From: Thermoguttaceae bacterium
Lineage (GTDB): Bacteria; Planctomycetota; Planctomycetia; Pirellulales; Thermoguttaceae
Assembly: GCA_017454585.1 (NCBI GenBank)
Contig: JAFTCU010000224.1
Span: 1 to 32,604 of the forward strand
DNA: 32,604 nt
Reading direction: 5' to 3'
Both the position numbers and the translations under genes were made by a program. Below, one piece after another: positions 17,100 to 24,966 of the stretch. Each line of letters begins with the position of its first letter. Position 1 is the first letter of the stretch. Under the pieces are notes generated by a model. It ran no database searches. It saw nothing but the letters and a program-made list of their open reading frames with translations, and was not told where the DNA came from.

Positions 17100-18056
17100 A
17101 TGAGTTTCATTACTTCGATTCAAGAGAAAACGGAAAATCTTCCGGAGATCACGTGGCGGCTGACTGAAACCTGCTCGACATTCAAATTGATTCAGCATTT
17201 GGGTCCGTGCCCGTTGCCGAGCCACAGTGTGGTTGTGGATATTCTGAACGATTTGCTGGAAGTCATGTATCCGGGATTTGGCCGGCGCAATAACCTGCAC
17301 ATTGGAAGCATTAATTACTTCATGGGTGAGATTCTGGATCGCGTATATGATAAACTGGCGACGCAGATCACTCTGGCCCTTTGCCATTCCACTTCCTGTG
17401 GATCTTCCGATTGTGATGGAAATTGCAATGTCTCCCTTCGGGCGGAAGTTGAAAAAAAGGGCCAGGAGAAAGCCTTGGCGTTCCTGTGCCGTTTGCCCGA
17501 GCTGCGAGGAATCCTCGAAACCGATGTTCAGGCCGCTTATGCAGGTGACCCCGCCTGCAAATCGTTTGCCGAGGCAATTTTCTGCTATCCTGGCCTGAGG
17601 GCGATTTCCGTGTATCGAATCGCACACGAACTGTGTGTGTTGGGGGTTCCGCTTATCCCGCGTATGATGACCGAGTGGGCGCACAGCCAGACGGGAATCG
17701 ACATTCACCCCGGGGCGACGATTGGCTCTCACTTCTTCATCGACCACGGGACCGGTGTGGTCATTGGCGAAACCTGTGAGATCGGCCAGTGGGTCAAGCT
17801 TTACCAGGGCGTGACGCTTGGCGCGCTGAGCTTCCCAACGGACGAGACGGGCCAGCTCGTGCGTGGTCAAAAACGTCACCCGACCATTCGCGACCACGTG
17901 GTGATCTACGCCAACGCGACTGTTTTGGGCGGTCAGACCGTCATCGGTGAAAACGCAGTGATCGGTTCGAGCGTTTGGGTCACACAGTCCATCGAGCCGA
18001 ACACGACGGTGATGATGGAAAAGCCGAGCCTCCGCATCCGCGCGCCGAAAGAATGA
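17100..18056 (+). CDS. cysE: serine O-acetyltransferase (CysE/EpsC family)
   Basis: This cytoplasmic enzyme makes O-acetylserine from L-serine and acetyl-CoA, the first step of cysteine synthesis. The 318-residue form matches the long EpsC-like serine acetyltransferases. The N-terminal helical domain (1-165) includes an unusual Cys-rich patch, CHSTSCGSSDCDGNC, at about 98-112. From about 165, DVQAAYAGDPACKSF and YPGLRAISVYRIAHEL are family hallmarks. The left-handed beta-helix has IDIHPGATIGSHFFIDHGTGVVIGETCEIG, with the active-site His in IDHGTG, and VKLYQGVTLGALS. The start has only a weak AGG upstream. It is divergent from csrA and next to a convergent phosphatase gene. No cysteine synthase is in the window. 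Confidence 0.92.
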   Translation: MSFITSIQEKTENLPEITWRLTETCSTFKLIQHLGPCPLPSHSVVVDILNDLLEVMYPGFGRRNNLHIGSINYFMGEILDRVYDKLATQITLALCHSTSCGSSDCDGNCNVSLRAEVEKKGQEKALAFLCRLPELRGILETDVQAAYAGDPACKSFAEAIFCYPGLRAISVYRIAHELCVLGVPLIPRMMTEWAHSQTGIDIHPGATIGSHFFIDHGTGVVIGETCEIGQWVKLYQGVTLGALSFPTDETGQLVRGQKRHPTIRDHVVIYANATVLGGQTVIGENAVIGSSVWVTQSIEPNTTVMMEKPSLRIRAPKE

Positions 18057-18077
18057 CCCGATGGGTTGGGAAGTCGC

Positions 18078-18584
18078 TCATTCTGGATCCTTCAGGTATT
18101 TCCGCAGAAAGTCCTTCTGAGCGTCCTCGATATTATACGGCGTAAACGTCGATTTCGGGTTGGTCCGCCATAGTCGCTGCTGGAGCGCAAAGGCTTCGTC
18201 GAAGTCCAGTCCCTGCGACTTGCCGAGCCACGCGCAGATGACCATTCCGGTGCGGCCGATACCGCCCCAGCAGTGGACGTTGATCGTGCGGCCCTGTGCG
18301 ACCAGCTCACTGATTTGGGCGACGATCTGGTCCATCTCTTCTGCACTTTTCGGCGGGTGATTGTCGCGAATCGGAAACCGCCAGTACCGTACGCCGTCCG
18401 GAAGAAACTGCTCGTAAGGATTCAGCTCCCCCGGCTCGGTCAGGTCGATGAAGTCCGTGATCCCGAACCGGCCCATCGCGGCCAGCTTCCCGCTGGAACC
18501 GACGTCTTCTTTGTTGATTGGGTATTCCGAGGCGTACAGGTGATCGTTGACCTTGTAGGAATACTTCGTTGGAACGTTCATCAT
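18078..18584 (-). CDS. dual-specificity / tyrosine-type protein phosphatase
   Basis: This 168-residue cytoplasmic protein has the Cys-based phosphatase fold. The P-loop signature HC-X5-R is HCWGGIGRTG, with nucleophile Cys105 and Arg111. A likely general acid Asp lies in the RFPIRDNHPP loop. The N-terminal half (ITDFIDLTEPGE) fits the dual-specificity family. GAGGAG precedes the double ATG; the first is taken. It may act on phosphotyrosine or phosphoserine/threonine proteins, or on a small phosphorylated compound; the sequence does not settle this. A clear promoter lies upstream. It is convergent with the serine acetyltransferase gene (21 bases) and divergent from the alkaline phosphatase gene. 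Confidence 0.88.
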   Translation of the reverse strand: MMNVPTKYSYKVNDHLYASEYPINKEDVGSSGKLAAMGRFGITDFIDLTEPGELNPYEQFLPDGVRYWRFPIRDNHPPKSAEEMDQIVAQISELVAQGRTINVHCWGGIGRTGMVICAWLGKSQGLDFDEAFALQQRLWRTNPKSTFTPYNIEDAQKDFLRKYLKDPE

Positions 18585-18618
18585 ATCTCCTCAAAAGGAA
18601 TGTGGTTTTCTACAGTTT

Positions 18619-18646
18619 ATTATAAAGGAGCCTGGCAAAATATCAA
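18619..18646 (-). promoter_or_regulatory. promoter of the dual-specificity phosphatase
   Basis: Minus strand: TTGATA (18646-18641), 16-base spacer, TATAAT (18624-18619), about 35 bases before the ATG. Confidence 0.55.
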
Positions 18647-18686
18647 GGAGGGAAAGAAAGTTTTTTGACTTTTTTGTTTTTAACCC

Positions 18687-18714
18687 TTGACTTTTTGGCC
18701 GGTCGTGCTAAAAT
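18687..18714 (+). promoter_or_regulatory. promoter of the alkaline phosphatase unit
   Basis: TTGACT (18687-18692), 16-base spacer, TAAAAT (18709-18714); the ATG is at 18793. No Pho-box-like repeat is evident near it. Confidence 0.5.
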
Positions 18715-18792
18715 TAAGAAAAATTATGTCCCCCTTGTATTCTACCCCTGCAAGGAGTTTTTACATTTTCCCCCCAAAGAAAGGATCCATTC

Positions 18793-20181
18793 ATGAGAGT
18801 TTTGCTCCAAAACTTTACCCGCCTGGTGCTAGGACTTATTCTTGTTCTGACTTTAACGGTTTCTGCCTCCGCGAAGACGAATTACATTTTGATGATCGTG
18901 GACGGCGGCGGTGAAGGCGCGTACCGCATCGGCTCCCAGTTCTACACCGGCGAAGACCGTGGCCTTCCGTATATGAAACACGCCGACGGCTGGAAGGAAT
19001 TTGGCTGCACGACCTACAGCAAAAGCGGCATCGTTCAGGACACCAAAACGACGGACGCCGGCACCGAGAAAATCGTGAATTACAGCGAGGACGGCTCCTA
19101 CAGTCCGGACACGCACTGGCTCACGTTTGAGAAGCACATGGAAAACCCGACCGACTCCGCGGCCTCCGCGACGGCTCTGAATGCCGGAGTCAAAACCAAG
19201 AACGGCCGGATCAATTTCGATGAAAACGGCAAGCAGCTCGAAACCGTCGCTGACTTTGCGGTCGCCCGCGGCTTTGCGGCTGGTTCGATCACTAACGTGA
19301 TGCCTTCCCACGCGACTCCTGCGGCCGTGGCCGGTCACAACATGAGCCGGGGCGAGGGGAAAGACCTCTGGCGCGAAATGGTGAAAAAGGACGTTCTTTC
19401 CGTGGTCATTGGCGCCGCGCACCCGTGGTACGACAAAAACGGCGAACGCCGCGAAGAGCCGCAGTTCAATCCGTACGGTCCGTCGGAACACGCCTGGGGG
19501 CTGATCACCACCGAGCCGAATTACTACGGCTGGACCTTCATTGAAAAGCGCGAAGATTTCCAGAAGATCGCCTCGGGTGAAGTGCCCGCTCCGAAAAAAC
19601 TCATGGGTCTTCCGCAGGTGGCGGGAACGTTCCAGTCGAGCCGCTCCCACGATAGAGCGCGCAACGAAAACGTCCCGACGCTCACCGAATGCTGCCTGGC
19701 CGGTCTGAATACGCTGAACCAGAACGAAAAAGGGTTTTACCTCATGGTCGAGTCCGGCTCGGTGGACTGGCTGACCGGGAACGCTCCGCGCACGATCGAG
19801 GAAATGTGCGAATTCTTCGATGCCGTTCAGGCGATTTGTGACTGGGTCGAGAAGAATTCTTCGTGGGAAGAAACGACGATCATCCTGACCGCCGACCACG
19901 AAACGGGCGCCCTCTTTGGCCCGCTGGCCGACAAACCGGAAACGATGTTCCAGGCCCCGATCGGCAAAGGAAAGGGGCAGATCCCGGAATGCAATTTCTT
20001 CAAAAAGAGCCACACGAACGCGCCGGTTCCGTTCTTCGTGAAAGGTCCGGGTGCCGAGAAGTTTGAGCAGCGCGTGAAGTGCACCGACGAAACCTTCGGA
20101 AAAATGTGGGGTTTTGACGGAAAGATCATCGACAATACGGACACGGCTCAGGTCGGCAAAGAACTCTTTGAAGGCAAATAG
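18793..20181 (+). CDS. alkaline phosphatase family protein lacking one zinc ligand
   Basis: This 462-residue exported phosphomonoesterase relative starts after AAGGA with a signal peptide (cut near SASA/KTN, residue 27). Recognised PhoA-family sites: Asp37 (MIVDGGGEG), nucleophile Ser122 in TDSAASATA, Thr175 in SHATPAA, Glu320 and Asp325 in VESGSVDW, Asp368-His369 in TADHETG, and His407 in SHTNAPVPF. Missing is the His four residues after Asp325: the family pattern DWAxH is here DWLTGN (Gly329, Asn330). This is the third Zn1 ligand (His331 of E. coli). Activity may be lowered or specificity altered. It leads a run with an FGE-like protein (38 bases on) and a leucine-rich repeat protein. The location is likely periplasm or outer surface. 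Confidence 0.88.
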   Translation: MRVLLQNFTRLVLGLILVLTLTVSASAKTNYILMIVDGGGEGAYRIGSQFYTGEDRGLPYMKHADGWKEFGCTTYSKSGIVQDTKTTDAGTEKIVNYSEDGSYSPDTHWLTFEKHMENPTDSAASATALNAGVKTKNGRINFDENGKQLETVADFAVARGFAAGSITNVMPSHATPAAVAGHNMSRGEGKDLWREMVKKDVLSVVIGAAHPWYDKNGERREEPQFNPYGPSEHAWGLITTEPNYYGWTFIEKREDFQKIASGEVPAPKKLMGLPQVAGTFQSSRSHDRARNENVPTLTECCLAGLNTLNQNEKGFYLMVESGSVDWLTGNAPRTIEEMCEFFDAVQAICDWVEKNSSWEETTIILTADHETGALFGPLADKPETMFQAPIGKGKGQIPECNFFKKSHTNAPVPFFVKGPGAEKFEQRVKCTDETFGKMWGFDGKIIDNTDTAQVGKELFEGK

Positions 20182-20219
20182 TTCATTCCCCACTGACCGG
20201 GAAAACCGCGAAGGATTTT

Positions 20220-21173
20220 ATGCCTAAAGTTCAGTTTCATACCGATCCCGCCCCAGAGAAACCTTCCCTGCTGAAGCGATTTGGGGCGGAACTTTCGTAC
20301 TTCTGGAAGCGCCAGCGCGACGCGGTTCTCGGTTGGTCGATTCTTTTATTGTTATTTCTTTCTTTTCTCGCCCTTTGGAGCTGGTGCGGCAGTCTGACAG
20401 GGGTGTACCACTTCTTCCGAAACGGTTTCTCCCGGGACGGTGATTACGTACAGAAACCCGTCCGCCATGGCGAAATGTATGGACAAAAACGGGTTTTGAC
20501 CGTGGACGGCGTCGATTTTGTGATGCGCTGGTGCCCGGGTGGAAAATTTCGGATGGGTTCTCCCGAAAAGGAGCAGGGCCGGGAACCCGACGAGGAGGTC
20601 CATCGCGTGAAACTCACCGGTTTTTGGATTCTTGAGACGGAAGTCACCCGCGAAATGTGGGCGGTCGTCATGGAAACGGAGCCGCCGGAAGAGAAGGAAA
20701 AGCTTCTCCCCGTCGCGGACGTGACGTGGGGACAGGCGATGGAATTCTGCGAAAAGCTCGGCCGAAAGATCCAGTACCGGGTTCAGCTTCCGACCGAGGC
20801 GCAGTGGGAATACGCCTGCCGAGCCGGTTCGGAACGGCCGTTCTGCGGCGGCGATCTGGACCAGATGGGGTGGTACGAGAAAAACTCCCGCGGAAGACTT
20901 CACCCCGTCAAAAAACGCCGGCACAACGCGTGGTACCTGTACGATTTCCACGGGAACGCCGCCGAATGGTGCCGGGATGGGTACGACGTGGACTACTACG
21001 CGAAATCGCCTGACGAAAACCCGACGGGGCCGTACTTCAGCAATAAAAAAGTGGTGCGAGGCGGCGATTTTACCTCCCCGGCGCCCAAATGCCGAGCGGC
21101 AGAACGCGGCGCGTCCCGCGGCGGTGAGGCGGGTTTCCGCGTCGTCGTGGAGTATGTGAAACCGAAGAAGTAA
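20220..21173 (+). CDS. membrane-anchored FGE/SUMF1-like domain protein, no catalytic Cys pair
   Basis: This 317-residue protein has a cytoplasmic N-terminus, one membrane helix at about 40-60 (VLGWSILLLLFLSFLALWSW), and an extracytoplasmic SUMF1/formylglycine-generating-enzyme-type domain from about 100. Landmarks are FRMGSPEKEQGREPDE, HRVKLTGFWILETEVTREMW, VTWGQAMEFCEKLG, LPTEAQWEYACRAG, GNAAEWCRDGY and RGGDFTSPAPKCRAAER. True formylglycine enzymes have a Cys pair within the final GGSW...CHxxYC region; here there is only one Cys. The protein is thus probably a binding or scaffold member, or has another activity. GAAGGA precedes the ATG. It is 11 bases upstream of the leucine-rich repeat gene, so the two are probably cotranscribed. 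Confidence 0.85.
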   Translation: MPKVQFHTDPAPEKPSLLKRFGAELSYFWKRQRDAVLGWSILLLLFLSFLALWSWCGSLTGVYHFFRNGFSRDGDYVQKPVRHGEMYGQKRVLTVDGVDFVMRWCPGGKFRMGSPEKEQGREPDEEVHRVKLTGFWILETEVTREMWAVVMETEPPEEKEKLLPVADVTWGQAMEFCEKLGRKIQYRVQLPTEAQWEYACRAGSERPFCGGDLDQMGWYEKNSRGRLHPVKKRRHNAWYLYDFHGNAAEWCRDGYDVDYYAKSPDENPTGPYFSNKKVVRGGDFTSPAPKCRAAERGASRGGEAGFRVVVEYVKPKK

Positions 21174-21184
21174 AGGCGCATCCA

Positions 21185-23077
21185 ATGTTTCGTTTTTTAA
21201 TTTCCCTGTTCAGCTTTCTGTTCCTCCTGTTCCCGTCAATTTCAATCTCAAACCCGACCAGCCGGGATTCTTTTGAGTGGGAAGGGACGAAAATCACCAA
21301 TTTCATCGGCGACGAAACCGATGTCGTGATCCCAGACGGCACAACGGAAATTTCTGACGATGCGTTCCAGGGCTGCGAATCTTTAACGTCCGTCATCATT
21401 CCCGAAGGCGTGAAGGTGATCGGAAACAGTGCGTTCATCGCCTGCGACTCCCTGAAATCGATTGTTATTCCCGAAAGCGTGACGAAGATCAAAGCCGAAG
21501 CATTCATGTATTGCGAGTCATTAACCTCAGTCGTCATTCCCAAGGGGGTGACGGTGATTGAAAAGAACGTTTTTAAAGATTGCAAAGCTTTAAAATCCGT
21601 CACCATTCCCGAAGGGGTGGAAAAAATCGGAGCGAGCGCGTTTGAGGGCTGCGAATCTTTAACGTCAGTCACCATTCCCGAAGGCGTGACGAAAATTGGC
21701 AAGAGGGCGTTCGCTGGCTGCAGTTCTTTAGAAACCTTTGTGATTCCCATAGGCGTGACGGAGGTTGAAAAGAATATTTTTGAAGGTTGCAAAGCCTTAA
21801 AATCCGTTACCATTCCCGAAGGGGTGAAAAAAATCGGAGCCAGTGCGTTCCTGCTCTGTGGATCTTTGACATCGGTCAAGATTCCCGAAAGTGTGACGGA
21901 GATTGGTGAGAGCGCGTTTGCGGTATGCAGTTCTTTAAAAACTTTCGTGATTCCCAAAGGCGTAACAGTCATCCGATTCGGCACCTTCGAGGATTGCGAG
22001 TCTTTAACATCCATTACGATCCCCGAAGGCGTGACGGAGATCGGAGAGCAGGCTTTTGAGAGGTGCAAATTACAGTCCGTCACCATCCCCAAAGGGGTAA
22101 AAGTCATTAAAAAGAGTGCGTTCCATGAGTGTAACTCCCTGAACTCCATCGAAATTCCTGAAGGTGTAACGGAGATTGGTGAACATGCGTTCGGAAGCTG
22201 CTCGTCCTTAAAGTCCGTCAGGATTTCCCCAAGCGTAAAGAAGATCGGAGAATGTGCGTTTGCTTTCTGCCATGTTTTAACCTCCATCGAAATTCCTGAA
22301 GGTGTGACCGCGATTGAAGAACATGCGTTCCAGGGCTGCGATTCCTTAACCTCGGTGGTCATTCCGGACAGCGTAAAGAAAATCGAAGGGGCATTTGTCG
22401 GCTGCCCGGCCCTGGAAAAATGGAATATTTCTTCTGCCAACCCTTATTTCAGGGCCGATGGTCCTGCCCTTCTGACAAAAGACGGGAAGAAAGTGGTCGC
22501 CTGTCTGAACTCTGCGAAAAAATACCAGATCCCCGAAGGCATAAAAGTGATTGGAGAAAACGCGTTCAATGGCTGCGAGTTTTTGACGTCCATCGAGATT
22601 CCCGATAGCGTGACCGAAATCGGCCCCTGGGCGTTTGCGAACTGCGTGTCTTTAAAGTCCGTTGCACTTCCCCAAGGTTTGGCTGTTTTGGAAAGCGGGA
22701 TTTTCCTGCATTGCGTGTCTTTAACGTCGGTCGAAATTCCGGAAAGCGTGACGAAATTGGAAGATTCGGTGTTCAGTGGCTGCGATTCCTTAACGTCCAT
22801 CGTCATTCCCGAGGGAGTGACAAAACTTGGCGGCGGGGCATTCTATAAATGCCATTCCTTAAAATCCGTCGTGATTCCTGAAGGCGTGACAAAAATCGAA
22901 AATTTCACGTTTGACGGCTGTGAAGCCTTGACGTTGGCCGAGATTCCCGGAAGCGTAAAGGAAATTGGTGGATGGCGAGCGATCGCGGACTGCCCAAATC
23001 TGACGATCTGCGCCCCGGAAGGGTCCGAGGCGGAAAGATTCGCGAAACTGCACGAGATTCCGTTTAAGGCGAAATAG
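21185..23077 (+). CDS. secreted BspA-type leucine-rich repeat protein
   Basis: This 630-residue protein starts with a signal peptide (MFRFLISLFSFLFLLFPSISIS). The rest is 23 repeats of about 23 residues, with the unit xIPEGVTxIGxxAFxGCxSLxSV, the LRR_5/BspA (Treponema pallidum) type. An island (NPYFRADGPALLTKDGKKV, about residues 420-442), standard for BspA proteins, separates the first 16 repeats from the last seven. One repeat (CKLQSV) is shortened by two residues. The end (APEGSEAERFAKLHEIPFK) is the usual BspA terminal part. No anchoring signal is seen, so it is secreted or loosely bound. Such proteins often bind other cells or host matrix. It is the third gene of the alkaline phosphatase run. 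It converges on yifB at a hairpin. Confidence 0.92.
   Translation: MFRFLISLFSFLFLLFPSISISNPTSRDSFEWEGTKITNFIGDETDVVIPDGTTEISDDAFQGCESLTSVIIPEGVKVIGNSAFIACDSLKSIVIPESVTKIKAEAFMYCESLTSVVIPKGVTVIEKNVFKDCKALKSVTIPEGVEKIGASAFEGCESLTSVTIPEGVTKIGKRAFAGCSSLETFVIPIGVTEVEKNIFEGCKALKSVTIPEGVKKIGASAFLLCGSLTSVKIPESVTEIGESAFAVCSSLKTFVIPKGVTVIRFGTFEDCESLTSITIPEGVTEIGEQAFERCKLQSVTIPKGVKVIKKSAFHECNSLNSIEIPEGVTEIGEHAFGSCSSLKSVRISPSVKKIGECAFAFCHVLTSIEIPEGVTAIEEHAFQGCDSLTSVVIPDSVKKIEGAFVGCPALEKWNISSANPYFRADGPALLTKDGKKVVACLNSAKKYQIPEGIKVIGENAFNGCEFLTSIEIPDSVTEIGPWAFANCVSLKSVALPQGLAVLESGIFLHCVSLTSVEIPESVTKLEDSVFSGCDSLTSIVIPEGVTKLGGGAFYKCHSLKSVVIPEGVTKIENFTFDGCEALTLAEIPGSVKEIGGWRAIADCPNLTICAPEGSEAERFAKLHEIPFKAK
21323..23011 (+). 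repeat. tandem 69-base coding repeats with a 207-base higher-order unit
   Basis: Twenty-three copies of a 69-base unit encode the leucine-rich repeats. Copies three units apart are closest: the DNA around 21581 (TGCAAAGC, then AAATCCGT) recurs almost base for base at 21788, 207 bases on. A looser third copy starts near 21995. This suggests duplication of three-repeat blocks. Confidence 0.8.
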
Positions 23078-23083
23078 AAAGAA

Positions 23084-23111
23084 GGGGATGACGCTTGTGA
23101 GCGTCGTCCCC
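23084..23111. terminator. strong hairpin between convergent LRR and yifB genes
   Basis: A 12-base stem (GGGGATGACGCT, 23084-23095, with 23100-23111) closes a four-base loop TGTG, with one G-T pair. It starts six bases after the LRR stop and ends nine bases before the yifB stop. The T-rich stretch TCTTTCTATTT follows it only on the minus strand, so termination of yifB is better supported than termination of the LRR gene. Confidence 0.6.
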
Positions 23112-23120
23112 GCAAGTGGA

Positions 23121-24716
23121 TCACGTCCACAAATTCCGGTCCAAAATTCTGTAGTTGATCGCCTCGCCGAGGTGGTCCGGGAGAATTCTCTCGGAGCCGT
23201 CCAGGTCGGCGATCGTCCGGGCGATGCGGAGCACTTTGTCGTGGGCGCGGGCGGAAAGGCCGAACTGGTTCATCGCGACTTTCATCTGAATGATGCTTTC
23301 CTGGTCCAGCTGGCAGAATTCGCGGATCTGCCGCGTCGTCATCTGCGCATTATAGTAAACCCGGCGGGTCCCCGAGCGGAGCGAATCGCGGAAGCCGGTC
23401 CCGATCTCGTAATTGAAACGTCGGGCCTGAATTTTACGCGCCCGCAGAACTTCTTCCCGCATCTGGGCGCTGGACGTTCCTGTTTGCTTGCTTCCGACCG
23501 AAAGCTCCTCAAAGGGGACGGCGGGCACTTCCACCTGAATGTCGATCCGGTCGAGTAGGGGGCCGCTGATCTTCGACATGTAGCGCTCCACCTGGATCGG
23601 CGTGCAGTTGCACTGGTGGCGCAAATCTCCGCGGAAACCGCACGGGCACGGGTTCATCGCGGCCACGAGCATAAAATCACTCGGGAACGTGGCGGTCGCC
23701 TGCGCACGTGAGATCGTGACCTCGTGGTCCTCGAGCGGCTGGCGAAGGACTTCCAGCGTCCGGCGGTTGAATTCCGGCAGTTCATCCAGAAAAAGTACGC
23801 CGTTATGCGCCAAAGAGATTTCCCCCGGCTGCGGGATGCTTCCGCCCCCGACCATGCCAGAATCGCTGATCGTGTGGTGCGGCGAGCGGAATGGCCTCGT
23901 GACGATGAGCGGCGTTTTGGAGGAGATCTTGCCCAACGAGCTGTAGATTCGCGTCGTTTCGAGGGATTCCGACGGTAAAAGGTCCGGCAGGATCGTCGGG
24001 AGCCGCTTCGCCAGCATCGTTTTACCCGAACCGGGAGGGCCGATCATCAGCATATTGTGGGCACCCGCCGCGGCGATCATCATGGCGCGCTTGGCCATTT
24101 CCTGACCGCGAACGTCTGCAAAATCCAGGTCGTAATGCGACAGATTGGCGTAAATCTGTTCAAGATTCGATGGGGCTGCGTCCAGATCCAAATCCCCTAA
24201 AACGAAGGAGATGAGCTGGGTCAAAGACGAAACGGGAAGAATTTCTACAGATTCCACGACTGCGGCCTCAGCGGCGTTTTCCGCCGGAAGAATCAATCCG
24301 CGAATATTCGGATTTTCGGCCATGAGTTTCTCACAAGCCAAAGCCATGGAAAGGGCGCCTTTTACGGGTCGGACCTGACCATCGAGGGCGAGTTCGCCGA
24401 CCATGACGTATTCTTCCAGCCGGTCGAACGGAAGCTGGCCCATGCCCGCCAGCAGGCCCACGGCAATGGGAAGGTCGAAGGATGCGGCCTGCTTGTGCAT
24501 TTCGGCAGGCGCGAGATTGATCAGGACCGAATTCCCGGGCTGGGCGTAACCGGAATTCTCGAGAGCACGCATGACGCGCTGAACGCTTTCCTTGACGACC
24601 TGGGAGGGGAGACCGACGAGTGTAACACTTGAACCGCCTTGAGCGATGTCAATTTCAACATCTACCGGAAGAGCGTCAATTCCACAGAGTGTGAGGGTTT
24701 TTAATTTTGCTAACAT
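23121..24716 (-). CDS. comM: YifB/ComM-family Mg-chelatase-like AAA+ ATPase
   Basis: This 531-residue protein is a full-length YifB/ComM member. The N-terminal part is the Lon-S5-like ChlI domain (VEIDIAQGGSSVTLVGLPSQVVKESVQRV, then NLAPAEMHKQAASFDLPIAVGLL). The AAA+ core has Walker A MIGPPGSGKTMLAKRLP, Walker B LFLDELPEFNRRTLEVLRQPLED and the Cys motif MNPCPCGFRGD...CNCT. The C-terminal helical lid ends in HLGEAINYRILDR. ComM is a hexameric helicase that promotes branch migration during integration of transforming DNA. Whether the organism is competent cannot be read from the window. It is divergent from greA. No strong ribosome site is seen. Confidence 0.94.
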   Translation of the reverse strand: MLAKLKTLTLCGIDALPVDVEIDIAQGGSSVTLVGLPSQVVKESVQRVMRALENSGYAQPGNSVLINLAPAEMHKQAASFDLPIAVGLLAGMGQLPFDRLEEYVMVGELALDGQVRPVKGALSMALACEKLMAENPNIRGLILPAENAAEAAVVESVEILPVSSLTQLISFVLGDLDLDAAPSNLEQIYANLSHYDLDFADVRGQEMAKRAMMIAAAGAHNMLMIGPPGSGKTMLAKRLPTILPDLLPSESLETTRIYSSLGKISSKTPLIVTRPFRSPHHTISDSGMVGGGSIPQPGEISLAHNGVLFLDELPEFNRRTLEVLRQPLEDHEVTISRAQATATFPSDFMLVAAMNPCPCGFRGDLRHQCNCTPIQVERYMSKISGPLLDRIDIQVEVPAVPFEELSVGSKQTGTSSAQMREEVLRARKIQARRFNYEIGTGFRDSLRSGTRRVYYNAQMTTRQIREFCQLDQESIIQMKVAMNQFGLSARAHDKVLRIARTIADLDGSERILPDHLGEAINYRILDRNLWT

Positions 24717-24857
24717 TTTTCAAAATTACTGAAGGCAAGTTGTATCATTTTTTTTAGTATATCCGATTTTCAGGAAAATTTCCAGCCCCGGGACGGTTTT
24801 TTAGGTAAAAAGATTCAAAATTTTCCAATATTTTCCCCAAAAAGTGGCAGAGGGGCC

Positions 24858-24886
24858 TTGACGAAATCGACAAAATGTGCAATCAT
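24858..24886 (+). promoter_or_regulatory. greA: putative promoter of greA
   Basis: TTGACG (24858-24863), 17-base spacer, AATCAT (24881-24886), with an extended -10 TGC directly before it. Predicted transcript start is near 24893. The -10 box is poor; a slightly shifted box in CATATA is another choice. Confidence 0.4.
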
Positions 24887-24898
24887 ATAGGACATTCG

Positions 24899-24940
24899 AA
24901 GGCAATTCCCATTTGTGGGGATTGTCTTGCTTTTTTGTTT
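24899..24940 (+). terminator. greA: leader terminator (attenuator candidate) of greA
   Basis: A 12-base stem (24899-24910 with 24917-24928, two G-T pairs, six-base loop ATTTGT) is followed by GC and TTTTTTGTTT (24931-24940). This is a typical intrinsic terminator in the plus direction only. It lies 27 bases upstream of the greA ATG and after the likely promoter. The gene to the left, yifB, runs away from it, so its only nearby target is greA transcription itself. Confidence 0.65.
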
Positions 24941-24966
24941 GAACGGTAGCAGATATTGGAGAAATC

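Noticed and set aside
16941..17897. 318-codon open frame antisense to the serine acetyltransferase
   Set aside because: It covers the conserved beta-helix region of the sense gene and has no signal of its own.
18853..20193. 446-codon open frame antisense to the alkaline phosphatase
   Set aside because: It is almost a full mirror of a recognised enzyme gene; its composition is Arg/Val/Phe-heavy.
20220..21173. True formylglycine-generating enzyme for sulfatases
   Set aside because: The catalytic Cys pair is absent and no sulfatase gene is in the window.
21070..22440. 456-codon repeat-bearing open frame antisense to the leucine-rich repeat gene
   Set aside because: The repeats come from the 69-base period of the sense gene; absence of stops in one phase repeats with the unit.
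21323..23011. CRISPR-like array because of regular repeats
   Set aside because: The repeats are coding, in frame, and contiguous, with no spacers.
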